A stretch of DNA of 42,541 nucleotides from an uncultured Pelagibacteraceae bacterium (GCA_902611815.1 CACMAZ010000010.1:1-42541); one strand, 5' to 3'. Numbered from the stretch's first letter, positions 27,488 through 36,587 are shown. Made by a program: numbers and translations. Notes: generated by a model not told the origin, from the sequence alone.

Positions 27488-27976
27488 TTAATTTTTTTGG
27501 TTTTGATAGTAAAAGCTAGCAATTAATATCGCATCGGCTTTATTAGCATCTTTTTTTCTTGATAATTGTGAAGAAATGTAAGGAAAAAACTCAATTGCTT
27601 TAGTTCTGCTAGAATCTTTTTGGGTATTTATAAGGTTATAATGTTTTTTCCATTTGACGGGAGAAATAAAATCCATGGGTATTTGCATAGCAGAAAATAT
27701 TCCTTTAAGTACACCAAAAGACTGCCCAAAATTAAACATGCTTGTAACTCCTTGACCAGGCATTGCTGAAACTTGTTCTATCACTACTTTTATATCTTTT
27801 TTGTTCTCATGAATAATTGCTTTTTGAATTTCATTATAAATTTGTGATCCATTAACCTGTGATTTATTTTTTTTGCCAACAGGCATTATTGGCATATCAA
27901 AAACATCCAAAATTTTTCCATCTTTTAAGATGCATATGGCTCCTTTTATACCTGGATCTATGCCTATAATTAACAT
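27488..27976 (-). CDS. ruvC: RuvC-like Holliday junction resolvase of phage type
   Basis: RNase H-fold junction endonuclease, 162 residues. Likely catalytic acids are Asp7 (IIGIDPGIKG), Glu67 (VVIEQVSAMPGQG) and Asp143/Asp148 (KKDANKADAILIA). The pattern EQVSAMPGQGVTSMFNFGQ, then SPVKWKK and KDSSR, is that of the RuvC-like resolvases common on phages, prophages and plasmids. Canonical bacterial RuvC has a different middle (in E. coli [20 protein letters not shown]). It sits in the normal ruvC slot between yebC and the tol operon, but ruvA, ruvB and ybgC, usually next, are missing. It may be an in-place replacement. Whether it works with RuvAB encoded elsewhere cannot be seen. Confidence 0.85.
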   Translation of the reverse strand: MLIIGIDPGIKGAICILKDGKILDVFDMPIMPVGKKNKSQVNGSQIYNEIQKAIIHENKKDIKVVIEQVSAMPGQGVTSMFNFGQSFGVLKGIFSAMQIPMDFISPVKWKKHYNLINTQKDSSRTKAIEFFPYISSQLSRKKDANKADAILIASFYYQNQKN

Positions 27977-27979
27977 CTG

Positions 27980-28702
27980 TTATTCTATCATTTCTAGATT
28001 GGAGTAAACCTTTTGAACATCATCGTGATCCTCTAAGGTCTCTATAAACTTTTTAGCTTCCACAAATTGTTCTTTTTTCAAGTTAACTTTATTAAGTGGA
28101 TACCACTCAATATTTGTAGACAAGAAATTATTAATTTTTTTTTCCATAATTTTTTTTACATCATAAATATTTTCTTTATTACAATGTATTTCATGATAAC
28201 TCTTGTTTGAAAAGCACTCATCTGCTCCAGAATTAATTGCTATTTCCAGCATTGTTTCGGCATCTATCTGTGTTACATCAACTCTTATAATCCCGAGATG
28301 TTTGAAATTATGAGCGGCTGACCCTAAGGTCCCTAAATTTCCACCATTTTTTTGGAAAATTTCTCTTATTTTTGAAGCTGTTCTGTTTTTATTGTCTGTC
28401 AATGCCTCAATAATTACTGCAATTTTATAATTACCAAAACCCTCATATCTTATTTCTTCAAAATTAGATTGATCGTTAAATTTTGATTTATCGATAGCTC
28501 TATCAATATTATCTTTAGGCATATTAGCTGACCTTGCAGCTTGAATAGCAGATCTTAATCTGTGGTTCATATCAGGATCTTTATCACCTAACTTAGCGGC
28601 AACAGTAATTTCTCTAGATAATTTTGAGAAAATTTTTGACCTCTCTTTATCTGCTCTTCCTTTTTTGTGTTTAATTCCAGCCCAGTGAGAATGACCTGCC
28701 AT
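27980..28702 (-). CDS. yebC: YebC/PmpR-type protein (TACO1 family)
   Basis: YebC-family protein, 240 residues, described in various bacteria as a DNA-binding regulator or a translation factor acting at proline-rich stretches. The N-terminal signature GHSHWAGIKHKKGRADKERS is followed by FSKLSREITVAAKLGDKDPD, NMPKDNIDRAIDK, YEGFGNYKIAVIIEALTDNK and GGNLGTLGSAAHNF. It precedes ruvC, as in most proteobacteria, and lies one base from ymdB. Confidence 0.96.
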   Translation of the reverse strand: MAGHSHWAGIKHKKGRADKERSKIFSKLSREITVAAKLGDKDPDMNHRLRSAIQAARSANMPKDNIDRAIDKSKFNDQSNFEEIRYEGFGNYKIAVIIEALTDNKNRTASKIREIFQKNGGNLGTLGSAAHNFKHLGIIRVDVTQIDAETMLEIAINSGADECFSNKSYHEIHCNKENIYDVKKIMEKKINNFLSTNIEWYPLNKVNLKKEQFVEAKKFIETLEDHDDVQKVYSNLEMIE

Positions 28703-28703
28703 A

Positions 28704-29510
28704 TCAAATTATGCTTTGTAGAACACCCCCCATTACAAAACTATTTATATTCTTAGCTAAACCTGTTTCAGTGCAACAATCAACAATTACCCCCGATAAA
28801 GTTCCTTCTCCTAAGGCTGGAAAATGTTTTTCAGCTTTTTTTTTAAAAAACTTATTTATTGAATTATCCTTATTCATGCCTATTACAGAGTCATAATCGC
28901 CACACATTCCAGAGTCTGTTATGTAGGCAGAACCTTTTTTTAAAATTCTTGCGTCATTAGTTGGAACATGTGTATGAGTTCCTGTTATCAATGTTGCTTT
29001 ACCATCAAACAAATGACCAATTGCCATTTTCTCACTAGTTATTTCTCCATGTATATCAACTATCAAAAAATCATAATTTTTTTTAAGATTGTAATTCTTT
29101 AAAAATTTTTCAATTTCTATAAAAACATCATCGCATTTTCTCATAAAAACATTTCCCATTAAATTTAATACACCAACTTTGAAGTTATTTTTGCTATGAA
29201 AAATTTCAAAACCTTTTCCGGGAGATGGATTTGTTAAGTTATAAGGCCTTAAAAGTTTTTTTTCTCTCTCAATATGTTCTACTGTTTCCTTTTGATCCCA
29301 AACATGGTTTCCCGTAGTTAGAACATTTATTCCAGATTGATATAATTCATTGCAGATTTTTTCTGTTATACCCACACCATTTTCTGCAGCATTTTCACCA
29401 TTAGCAACAACAAAATTGATGGTTTTTTTATTAATTATATTTGGCAAAAGTTGCTTAACTGCATTGCAACCTGAAGGTCCAACAATATCTCCTAGGAATA
29501 GTATTCTCAT
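28704..29510 (-). CDS. ymdB: YmdB-family metallophosphoesterase
   Basis: Calcineurin-like phosphoesterase of the YmdB/TIGR00282 type; Bacillus YmdB hydrolyses cyclic nucleotides. In 268 residues the dimetal ligands are in FLGDIVG, VVANGENAAENG, TTGNHVWDQKE, VDIHGEITSEK and TGTHTHVPTNDA. It overlaps the fau stop by 4 bases. The fau-ymdB-yebC order is common in alphaproteobacteria. Its biological substrate here is unknown. Confidence 0.92.
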   Translation of the reverse strand: MRILFLGDIVGPSGCNAVKQLLPNIINKKTINFVVANGENAAENGVGITEKICNELYQSGINVLTTGNHVWDQKETVEHIEREKKLLRPYNLTNPSPGKGFEIFHSKNNFKVGVLNLMGNVFMRKCDDVFIEIEKFLKNYNLKKNYDFLIVDIHGEITSEKMAIGHLFDGKATLITGTHTHVPTNDARILKKGSAYITDSGMCGDYDSVIGMNKDNSINKFFKKKAEKHFPALGEGTLSGVIVDCCTETGLAKNINSFVMGGVLQSII

Positions 29511-30049
29511 TTATAAACTTTATTTTCTGTAAATATATAATTCATTTTTTTATCAAATTTATTTGTAGGAACTTTATTTATTTTTTGACATGAAAGAGCA
29601 AGACCAATTTTTAAAATTTTTTTTGATTTTTCTATCTTATTTATAAATCTATCATAAAATCCGCCACCATATCCAAGTCTGTTTAAATTAGCATCAAAAG
29701 CAACAGTTGGTATGATCAGCGCTGAAGGTGTAATTTTTTTTAATTTAAATGGTTCCGGGATACCAAAATTATTGATTTTTAGTGAACTATTTTCATTCCA
29801 TTCGTAGAATGACATTTTAAAGTTTTTTTCTAGAACCGGTAATGAAATAATATATTTTTTATTTCTTAAATTCTTAATAAGGCTAATTGTAGAAACTTCA
29901 GATCCAATTGGATAATATATGCCTATTTTCTTGCTACTGACTTCTCGTTTCAATAATTTAATTAATTTACTAAAATTGATTTCTTTATCCTTAATATTAA
30001 AATATTTCCTCTTTTTTAATATTTTTTTTCTTAATTGAGTTTTTTTCAC
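29507..30049 (-). CDS. fau: 5-formyltetrahydrofolate cyclo-ligase
   Basis: ATP-dependent conversion of 5-formyl-THF to 5,10-methenyl-THF. The 180 residues have KKTQLRKKILKKR at the N-terminus, IGIYYPIGSEVSTISLI, the segment PSALIIPTVAFDANLNRLG and the glycine-rich GYGGGFYDRFINK. It follows zapA, as in E. coli zapA-ygfA, but only 8 bases separate them, leaving no room for the 6S RNA gene that usually lies between. It overlaps ymdB by 4 bases. Confidence 0.93.
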   Translation of the reverse strand: MKKTQLRKKILKKRKYFNIKDKEINFSKLIKLLKREVSSKKIGIYYPIGSEVSTISLIKNLRNKKYIISLPVLEKNFKMSFYEWNENSSLKINNFGIPEPFKLKKITPSALIIPTVAFDANLNRLGYGGGFYDRFINKIEKSKKILKIGLALSCQKINKVPTNKFDKKMNYIFTENKVYK

Positions 30050-30057
30050 AAAAAAAA

Positions 30058-30495
30058 CTAGTTTTTAAAATTTGTTTTTTGAACAAATTCTTCTATTTGT
30101 TGTGTTGTATTAGATATTATTTTGTCATATTCGTTTTTCAAATTTTGTATCTCATTTTCTAGTTTAGAAATACTATCGGAAAGTTGTTTTATCTCATTCT
30201 CTTTATCATCCTTATAGTTGTATGCTAAAGATTTTAATTCTTTAAATTTTTCAGTGATATTTTTTATTTCTTGTTTGTTTATATGAACTTTTTTTTTAGT
30301 TTCAAAATATTCATCCATAATTTTAATTGAGGTAATTAAAAGTAACTTGCTCTCACCAATATTTCCTAAATCAGTTTTTAACTTCTCAAATTTAGCCCCA
30401 AGATGGTTAGCTAACTCTTCTAAATGTTCCTCCTGACCGTCATCACAAGACAAAAGAAAATCTTTACCATTGAATTTTATATTTACATTTGCCAT
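30058..30495 (-). CDS. zapA: Cell division protein ZapA
   Basis: FtsZ-binding protein that stabilises the Z ring. The 145 residues have an N-terminal globular ZapA domain (ANVNIKFNGKDFLLSCDDGQ, then HLEELANHLGAKFEKLK), followed by the dimerising coiled coil. The C-terminal coil is longer than in E. coli ZapA. It overlaps the preceding coiled-coil gene by 13 bases, suggesting coupled translation. The neighbouring fau supports the call. Confidence 0.88.
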   Translation of the reverse strand: MANVNIKFNGKDFLLSCDDGQEEHLEELANHLGAKFEKLKTDLGNIGESKLLLITSIKIMDEYFETKKKVHINKQEIKNITEKFKELKSLAYNYKDDKENEIKQLSDSISKLENEIQNLKNEYDKIISNTTQQIEEFVQKTNFKN

Positions 30496-30806
30496 TTATC
30501 AATTTCATCTAATAAGATATCTGTTTCTTGATTTAATTCATCAATTTTTTCATCAAATTTAAGTTGATCTAATTTATGTGCGGAATTTTTATCTTTAATA
30601 CTCTTTAAATGATCCTTTAACTGCTGATGTTCATTGATTAGATTTTCATGTTTACTTTGAAGTTCTTTTTTTTCAATTTCTAATTGATTTTTTTGGTCTG
30701 ATAAAAATTTAAGATTTTTTTGACTATCTTCATCTATCAAATTAAGTTTTTTTAATTTGTCCAGAGCTATTTCCAGCTTTTTTTCTTTCTCACCGAAGTA
30801 TTTCAT
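30483..30806 (-). CDS. Small coiled-coil protein upstream of zapA (DUF4164-like)
   Basis: A 107-residue, highly charged protein with heptad patterning almost throughout (for example DQKNQLEIEKKELQSKHENL) and no signal peptide or membrane segment. I cannot assign a function from sequence. Its place between tkt and zapA matches a small DUF4164-type gene in other alphaproteobacteria. The overlap with zapA and the coiled-coil nature make a ZapA partner, analogous to ZapB, plausible but unproven. It is divergent from tkt with 51 bases between. Confidence 0.75.
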   Translation of the reverse strand: MKYFGEKEKKLEIALDKLKKLNLIDEDSQKNLKFLSDQKNQLEIEKKELQSKHENLINEHQQLKDHLKSIKDKNSAHKLDQLKFDEKIDELNQETDILLDEIDKWQM

Positions 30807-30857
30807 ATATATATAATATTATTAAATTGAATCATCTTAGTCTAGATAGGTCAACAA
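30807..30857. promoter_or_regulatory. Divergent promoter region between the zapA operon and tkt
   Basis: For tkt (+) a perfect TATAAT lies at 30812-30817, giving a leader of about 34 bases, but no -35 is clear. For the minus-strand operon, TTGACC lies at 30854-30849 with a 17-base spacer to a poor TTCAAT; the A/T alternation nearer the ATG could also serve as a -10. Nothing else is visible in these 51 bases. Confidence 0.35.
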
Positions 30858-32798
30858 TTGAAAGTAGAACATAAACAATTAGCTAACGCAATTAGATTTT
30901 TATCAATTGATGCGGTAGAAGCAGCAAGCTCTGGTCATCCAGGTATGCCTATGGGAATGGCTGATGTCGCAACAGTTTTGTTTAAGAATTTTTTAAGATT
31001 TGATCCAAAAAATCCAAGTTGGATAAACAGAGATAGATTTATTTTATCAGCAGGACACGGATCAATGCTTCTATATTCTTTGCTTTATCTAACCGGATAT
31101 AAAAGTGTTTCTTTAGATGATATTAAAAATTTCAGGAAGTTAGATTCTATATGTGCGGGCCATCCTGAGTATCATCCAAACTCTGGTATTGAAACGACTA
31201 CAGGGCCACTTGGTCAAGGGATTTCAAATGCAGTTGGTTTTGCATTAGCTGAGGAAATTTTAAGAAATAAAATTGGTAAGAAATTTATAAACCATAAAAC
31301 TTATGTTTTAGCTGGAGATGGTTGCTTAATGGAAGGCATTAGTCACGAGGCTTTGAGTCTGGCAGGTCACTTGAAGCTAAAAAATCTTATATTGTTATTT
31401 GATAATAATTCTGTTTCAATAGATGGGCCAACAAACTTAGCAGTATCAGACAATACCAAAAAAAGATTCGAAAGTTACGGATGGAGTTATTTAGATATAA
31501 ATGGGCACAACGAAAAACAAATTTTTAATGCATTAAAAAAAGCTCAAAATTCAAAAAAACCCTTTGCTATATCTTGCAAAACAACTATAGGTTATGGTTC
31601 TCCTAACAAAGGTGGCAAAGCATCATCTCATGGAAGCCCTTTAGGCCAAGAAGAAATGAAACTTGTTAGGAAAAAATTAAATTGGAAATATAAGCCTTTC
31701 GAAATTCCAGACAGAATATTAAATGCATGGAGAGATATTGGAAATAAAGCATCTTCAGTTGCAGAAAAATTAACTTCAAAAGAAAATCTAAAAAAAACAA
31801 ATTTGATCCCAGACTCTATAAGTGAAGAAATTGAGGAATTAAAAAAAAGATATATTAAAACTTTAGAACCAATGGCAACCAGAAAATCCTCTGAAAAGTT
31901 TCTTGAGATTGCATCGAAATTATCAAATCTTGTTGGGGGATCTGCTGATTTGGCTGGCTCTAATAATACAAAAACTAAAAATCATAAAATTATTTTACCA
32001 GGAAAATTTAATGGAAATTATATCCATTATGGAGTTAGAGAACACGCTATGTGTGGAATAATGAATGGAATATCTTTACATAGCAATTTAATTCCTTATG
32101 GAGGAACATTTTTAATATTCAGTGATTATTGTAAGCCATCAATTAGACTGTCTGCAATGATGGGTCAAAAAGTGATTTTTGTTTTTACTCATGACTCGAT
32201 TGGACTAGGTGAGGATGGGCCAACACACCAACCAATTGAACAATTATCAGCGTTAAGATCTATACCGAATTTAAATGTCTTTAGGCCAGCAGATACAATA
32301 GAAACATTTGAGTGCTGGCAATTAGCTCTGGAAAATAAAAACACTCCAAGTGTAATTGCCCTGACAAGACAAAAAATAAATCCAATTAGAAAAGATTATT
32401 CAAATATTAATCAATGTTCTAAGGGCGCCTATGAAATAATGAGGACTGGAAAGGAAATAAAGTTAATATTAATCTCAAGTGGTTCTGAGATAGATCTTGC
32501 ATGTAAAGTCAGTCATAAATTGGCCACAGATAATATTTATTCAAAAGTTATATCAATGCCTTGTCATGAGAAATTTGATTTACAGAGTGATGATTATAAA
32601 TCAGAAACGTTAACAAAACACGTGATGAAAGTTTCAATAGAGGCATCAGAGACTAGTTATTGGAAAAAATATACTGGAATTGATGGTCTAAATTTTGGAA
32701 TTGATAGTTTTGGCAAAAGTGCACCATATAAAGATATTTACGATTATTTTAAGTTAAATGAACAAAATATCGTAAGTAAAATTAAGGAAAAATTGTGA
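30858..32798 (+). CDS. tkt: Transketolase
   Basis: Thiamine diphosphate-dependent two-carbon transfer in the pentose phosphate pathway. The 646-residue protein has [60 protein letters not shown], and the ThDP motif [18 protein letters not shown] ending at [12 protein letters not shown]. The pyrimidine-binding half has [15 protein letters not shown] and [19 protein letters not shown]. The start is a TTG: the frame is open back only to a stop at 30843-30845 with no ATG or GTG, and the family N-terminus fits. An AGG lies about 8 bases upstream. First gene of tkt-gap-pgk-fba. Confidence 0.97.
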   Translation: MKVEHKQLANAIRFLSIDAVEAASSGHPGMPMGMADVATVLFKNFLRFDPKNPSWINRDRFILSAGHGSMLLYSLLYLTGYKSVSLDDIKNFRKLDSICAGHPEYHPNSGIETTTGPLGQGISNAVGFALAEEILRNKIGKKFINHKTYVLAGDGCLMEGISHEALSLAGHLKLKNLILLFDNNSVSIDGPTNLAVSDNTKKRFESYGWSYLDINGHNEKQIFNALKKAQNSKKPFAISCKTTIGYGSPNKGGKASSHGSPLGQEEMKLVRKKLNWKYKPFEIPDRILNAWRDIGNKASSVAEKLTSKENLKKTNLIPDSISEEIEELKKRYIKTLEPMATRKSSEKFLEIASKLSNLVGGSADLAGSNNTKTKNHKIILPGKFNGNYIHYGVREHAMCGIMNGISLHSNLIPYGGTFLIFSDYCKPSIRLSAMMGQKVIFVFTHDSIGLGEDGPTHQPIEQLSALRSIPNLNVFRPADTIETFECWQLALENKNTPSVIALTRQKINPIRKDYSNINQCSKGAYEIMRTGKEIKLILISSGSEIDLACKVSHKLATDNIYSKVISMPCHEKFDLQSDDYKSETLTKHVMKVSIEASETSYWKKYTGIDGLNFGIDSFGKSAPYKDIYDYFKLNEQNIVSKIKEKL

Positions 32799-33796
32799 AA
32801 GCAAAAATTGGAATAAATGGATTAGGAAGAATTGGTAGGATGGTTCTAAGATCAATTTTTGAGGAAAAACACAAAAATTTAAAAATTAATCATATTAATA
32901 ATAGAGCAGATATCAGAACAGCTAGTGAGCTTATAAAAAGAGATAGCATACATGGAAAATTTAAAGCAAAAATATCTGTTGAAAATAATAAGTTAATAAT
33001 TAATGGTAATAAAATTACTTATTCACAGGAAACTAATTTAAGTAGCATTTCTTGGAGAAAATATAATGTCGACATAGTGCTTGAATGTACTGGTAAATTT
33101 AACTCAAAAGATAAATTAATTTCACACATTAAAAATGGTGCCAAAAAAGTAATTGTCTCAGCTCCATGTAAGAATGCTGATAAAACTATAGTTTACGGAG
33201 TTAACCATAAGAATATTTTAGGTAAGGACAAAATTATTTCAGCTGCTTCATGCACAACTAACTGTTTAGCACCTGTGGTCTATGTTTTAAATAACAATTT
33301 TGAGATTGAAAAAGGTTTTATGACAACCATTCATTCTTACACTACAGATCAAAGACTGCTTGATAATTCTCACAAAGATCCGAGAAGAGCTAGATCTGCT
33401 GGTCAATCAATCGTTCCGACTTCAACAGGAGCTTCAAAGGCAATCGGTGATATTATACCCTCGTTAAAAGGAAAATTAGAAGGAATTGCAATGAGAGTAC
33501 CCACACCCAATGTTTCATTAGTTGAACTAGTCTTTTACACAAAAAAAGATTTAACCATTAAAAAAATAAATTTAGCTTTCAAAAATTTTAGTAAAATAAA
33601 TAAAGTTTTAAAGGTAACACAAGAAAAGCTTGTATCGGTGGATTTTAATCACGATTCTGCTTCATCAATTGTTGATGCAAGTTTAACAAATGTTGTTGAT
33701 AAAAACATGGGTAAAATTTCAGCTTGGTACGATAACGAGTGGGGTTTTTCTAACAGAATGTGTGATATAGCAGAATATCTTCGCAAGATTTCTTAA
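32795..33796 (+). CDS. gap: Glyceraldehyde-3-phosphate dehydrogenase, NADP-type cofactor residues
   Basis: Reversible oxidation of glyceraldehyde 3-phosphate. The 333 residues have [14 protein letters not shown], the active site [14 protein letters not shown] (Cys153) and [14 protein letters not shown], and end with [14 protein letters not shown]. The residue equal to Asp32 of NAD-specific GAPDH is Asn36 (in NHINNRADI), and the one equal to Pro188 is Ser192 ([13 protein letters not shown]), the combination seen in NADP-using forms such as chloroplast GAPDH or GapB. This suggests NADP(H) or dual use. The GTG start overlaps the tkt stop (GTGA) with AAGGA upstream; pgk follows in TAATG overlap. 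Confidence 0.97.
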   Translation: MKAKIGINGLGRIGRMVLRSIFEEKHKNLKINHINNRADIRTASELIKRDSIHGKFKAKISVENNKLIINGNKITYSQETNLSSISWRKYNVDIVLECTGKFNSKDKLISHIKNGAKKVIVSAPCKNADKTIVYGVNHKNILGKDKIISAASCTTNCLAPVVYVLNNNFEIEKGFMTTIHSYTTDQRLLDNSHKDPRRARSAGQSIVPTSTGASKAIGDIIPSLKGKLEGIAMRVPTPNVSLVELVFYTKKDLTIKKINLAFKNFSKINKVLKVTQEKLVSVDFNHDSASSIVDASLTNVVDKNMGKISAWYDNEWGFSNRMCDIAEYLRKIS

Positions 33797-34974
33797 TGAA
33801 GAGTATTAAAGATCAAGAGAATTTGAGTCAAAAAAAAGTTTTGTTGAGGCTAGATTTAAACGTTCCACTAAAAAAAGGACTAATCACAGATCAAACAAGA
33901 ATTGATAAAATTTTACCAATAATCAATTTTTTACTAAGTAAAAATTCACGTATTATAGTGGTATCTCATGTAGGTCGCCCAAAAGGAGAAAAAAATAGCA
34001 GTCTATCTCTTAAGCCTATTTGTAAAATTTTAGAAAAAAAAATTAACAGAAGAGTTAATCTAATTAGTGATGATGTTTTCCAATTAAAAAAAGAAGATCT
34101 ATTTAAAAATAAAGATGATGAAATTATTTTTTTAGAAAATATTAGATTTTATAGAGAAGAGGAGAAAAACGATCCCTCATTTGCTAAACAATTGGCAAGT
34201 TTAGCAGATTTGTTTGTTAATGATGCTTTTTCATGCTCTCATAGAGCTCACGCGTCTTTATGTAAAATTACAGAGTTTTTGCCCTCTTTTGCTGGTCTTC
34301 AGTTGGAGGCCGAATTGAGTGCTTTAAAAAAAGTTACATCTGAAATTAAAAAACCTGTTACTTGCATTATTGGAGGATCTAAAATTTCTACTAAAATTGG
34401 GATAATTAAAAATTTAATACCTAAATTTGATAATATTATTATTGTAGGAGGAATGGCAAATAACATTCTTAATCACAAAGGAAATCAAATTGGGAAATCA
34501 ATTAAGGAGGAAAATTGCGAAAAAATAATTAACGAAATATTTGAAACATCAAAGCAACATTCTTGCTCAATTATTTTTCCTGTAGATGTGCTAGTTGGAA
34601 AAAATCTTAATAGTGTATCTAAAGCTAAGGAATTGAATGAAATAGAAGAAGATGACTTAATTTTAGACATCGGACCAAAAACAATAAATATAATTCAAAG
34701 AGTTATTGAAAATAGCGAAACAGTTTTGTGGAATGGGCCAGCAGGGTATTTCGAGAACCCTAATTTTGCTATTGGTAGTTATGAAATTGCAAATGCAATT
34801 GTAAAAAAAAATAAAAACAAACCAATTTATTCTGTTTTAGGCGGAGGTGATACAGTTGCTTTGGTTAATGAAATCAAGTTAATTAAAAATTTCAATTTTG
34901 TTTCAACTGCTGGTGGTGCATTTTTAGAATATCTTGAAGGAAAAGATCTTCCTGGTATAAAAGCCTTAAGTTAA
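33796..34974 (+). CDS. pgk: Phosphoglycerate kinase
   Basis: Interconverts 1,3-bisphosphoglycerate and 3-phosphoglycerate with ADP/ATP. The 392 residues show VLLRLDLNVPLKKGLITDQT, RIIVVSHVGRPKG, FLENIRFYREEEKNDPSFAK, DLFVNDAFSCSHRAHASL, GGSKISTKIGIIKNL, TVLWNGPAGYFE and VLGGGDTVALVNE. The ATG shares a base with the gap stop. It is one base from fba, within the continuous tkt-gap-pgk-fba-thiE-efp run. Confidence 0.98.
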   Translation: MKSIKDQENLSQKKVLLRLDLNVPLKKGLITDQTRIDKILPIINFLLSKNSRIIVVSHVGRPKGEKNSSLSLKPICKILEKKINRRVNLISDDVFQLKKEDLFKNKDDEIIFLENIRFYREEEKNDPSFAKQLASLADLFVNDAFSCSHRAHASLCKITEFLPSFAGLQLEAELSALKKVTSEIKKPVTCIIGGSKISTKIGIIKNLIPKFDNIIIVGGMANNILNHKGNQIGKSIKEENCEKIINEIFETSKQHSCSIIFPVDVLVGKNLNSVSKAKELNEIEEDDLILDIGPKTINIIQRVIENSETVLWNGPAGYFENPNFAIGSYEIANAIVKKNKNKPIYSVLGGGDTVALVNEIKLIKNFNFVSTAGGAFLEYLEGKDLPGIKALS

Positions 34975-34975
34975 T

Positions 34976-35983
34976 ATGTCTGAACTAAATAACATCGCAC
35001 TTAAAATTTTAAAAAATGGCAAGGGTATTCTTGCTGCAGATGAAAGCACTGGTACTATGACAAAGAGATTAGATGGAGTGAAAGTGCCATCAACTCCAGA
35101 AAATAGATTATTATTTAGAGAAACGCTTTTTAGTGCTTCAAGTATGACAGAATGTATAGGTGGCGTAATATTGTATGATGAAACAATAAGGCAAAAGACT
35201 TCCAAAAAAAATTTGATACCAGAGTTAATTTTAAACATGGGCTCTACTCCAGGAATAAAAGTGGATACAGGAGCCAAGGTTTTAGCGGGATCACCAGATG
35301 AAAAAGTCACTGAGGGCTTAGATGGATTAAGAGAAAGATTAAAAGATTATTATAAACTTGGTGCAAAATTTACGAAATGGAGAGGTGTTTACAATATATC
35401 TAAAAGTTATCCTAGCAAACTTTCTATTCAGTCAAATGCTCATGCACTAGCTAGATATTCTGCTTTAGTTCAAGAGTGTAATATGGTTCCAATTGTTGAG
35501 CCAGAAGTATTAATGGATGGCGATCACTTAGCAAAGGATTGCTTTTCAAAAACATCAGAGGTTATTAAAAAATGCTTTGATGAACTAATTTTACACAAAG
35601 TTGATTTGAGGGGAATAATACTTAAACCTAACATGATTTTAGCCGGGAACAAATGTAAAAATAAAATCTCAAATGAGGAAGTTGCAAAATTAACCTTGGA
35701 ATGTTTGAAAAATTCTGTTCCCTCAGAGGTCCCGGGAATAGCTTTCTTATCTGGAGGTCAATCTGAAATAGAAGCAACAGAAAACTTAAATCTTATAAAT
35801 AAAAATAATGATACTAATTTTATTATGAGTTTTTCATATGGTAGAGCACTACAACAAGGCGCCTTAAAATTCTGGTCAAAAGACATAAAAAATATTGAAG
35901 GAACACAAAAGATTTTTAACCACCGAGCCAAAATGAATACATTAGCAGCCCAAGGAAAATGGTCTAAAGATCTTGAAAATTAA
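34976..35983 (+). CDS. fba: Class I fructose-bisphosphate aldolase
   Basis: Schiff-base aldolase joining DHAP and GAP or cleaving FBP. The 335 residues carry GKGILAADESTGTMTKRLDG, LFRETLFSASSM, KFTKWRGVYNI, VPIVEPEVLMDGDH, the Schiff-base lysine Lys217 in LRGIILKPNMILAG, then GIAFLSGGQSEIEATENLN and SFSYGRALQQGALKFW. It is the eukaryote-like class I type also used by many alphaproteobacteria. The last codons overlap the thiE start. With ppdK and an NADP-type gap in the same window, a gluconeogenic role is a reasonable inference. Confidence 0.96.
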   Translation: MSELNNIALKILKNGKGILAADESTGTMTKRLDGVKVPSTPENRLLFRETLFSASSMTECIGGVILYDETIRQKTSKKNLIPELILNMGSTPGIKVDTGAKVLAGSPDEKVTEGLDGLRERLKDYYKLGAKFTKWRGVYNISKSYPSKLSIQSNAHALARYSALVQECNMVPIVEPEVLMDGDHLAKDCFSKTSEVIKKCFDELILHKVDLRGIILKPNMILAGNKCKNKISNEEVAKLTLECLKNSVPSEVPGIAFLSGGQSEIEATENLNLINKNNDTNFIMSFSYGRALQQGALKFWSKDIKNIEGTQKIFNHRAKMNTLAAQGKWSKDLEN

Positions 35984-36587
35984 CAAAAAAAAATTTATTT
36001 ATTTAATTTCTCCATTATCTATAAATAAATCTTTTTACAGAGATTTAATTCAAATATTTAAAGAAAATAAAGTTAGTTTTTTTCAGCTTAGACTTAAAAA
36101 TGAAGTATTTAAAAAAAAATTGATAATTGGAAAAAAAATTAAAAAAATCTGTAAAAATTTTAATGTAAAGTTCCTTGTTAATGATGATGTTCTTTTAGCA
36201 AGAAAATTAAATGCAGATGGTTGCCACTTAGGTCAAAAAGATATGAATATCTTAGATGCAAGAAAAATAATTGGAAAAAAAATAGTTGGTGTTACATGCC
36301 ACAATTCAATTAGATTAGCTAAAGTCGCTATAAGAAATAAAGCTGATTACTTAGCGTTTGGAGCTTTTTATTTATCAAAAACAAAAAAAGTAAAATACAT
36401 AGCGTCAGTCAGAACATTAAAAGAAGCTAGAAGGATTACAAATAAACCAATAGTTGCCATTGGGGGAATTAATTCTAATAATTACCAAAAACTTCTATTG
36501 AATAAAGCGAACTTTTTAGCTATTTCAGGCTACATTTGGAAAAACAAAAAAATAAAACCTATAGAGGCTATTAAAAAGTTTAAATGA
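35973..36587 (+). CDS. thiE: Thiamine-phosphate synthase (diverged ThiE)
   Basis: Joins HMP-PP and the thiazole phosphate to thiamine phosphate. The 204-residue (beta/alpha)8 barrel keeps the expected residues: FFQLRLK (substrate Gln/Arg/Lys), FLVNDDVLLARKLNADGCHL with GQKDM, VGVTCHNSIRLAKVA, FGAFYLSKTKK and PIVAIGGINSNN. Lysine-rich and diverged, but the binding residues look intact. The start is TTG at 35973, inside the end of fba. It overlaps efp by 4 bases (ATGA). A thiE-like gene after fba is recurrent in alphaproteobacteria. TenI-like or YjbQ-like function cannot be excluded. Confidence 0.82.
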   Translation: MKINKKKFIYLISPLSINKSFYRDLIQIFKENKVSFFQLRLKNEVFKKKLIIGKKIKKICKNFNVKFLVNDDVLLARKLNADGCHLGQKDMNILDARKIIGKKIVGVTCHNSIRLAKVAIRNKADYLAFGAFYLSKTKKVKYIASVRTLKEARRITNKPIVAIGGINSNNYQKLLLNKANFLAISGYIWKNKKIKPIEAIKKFK

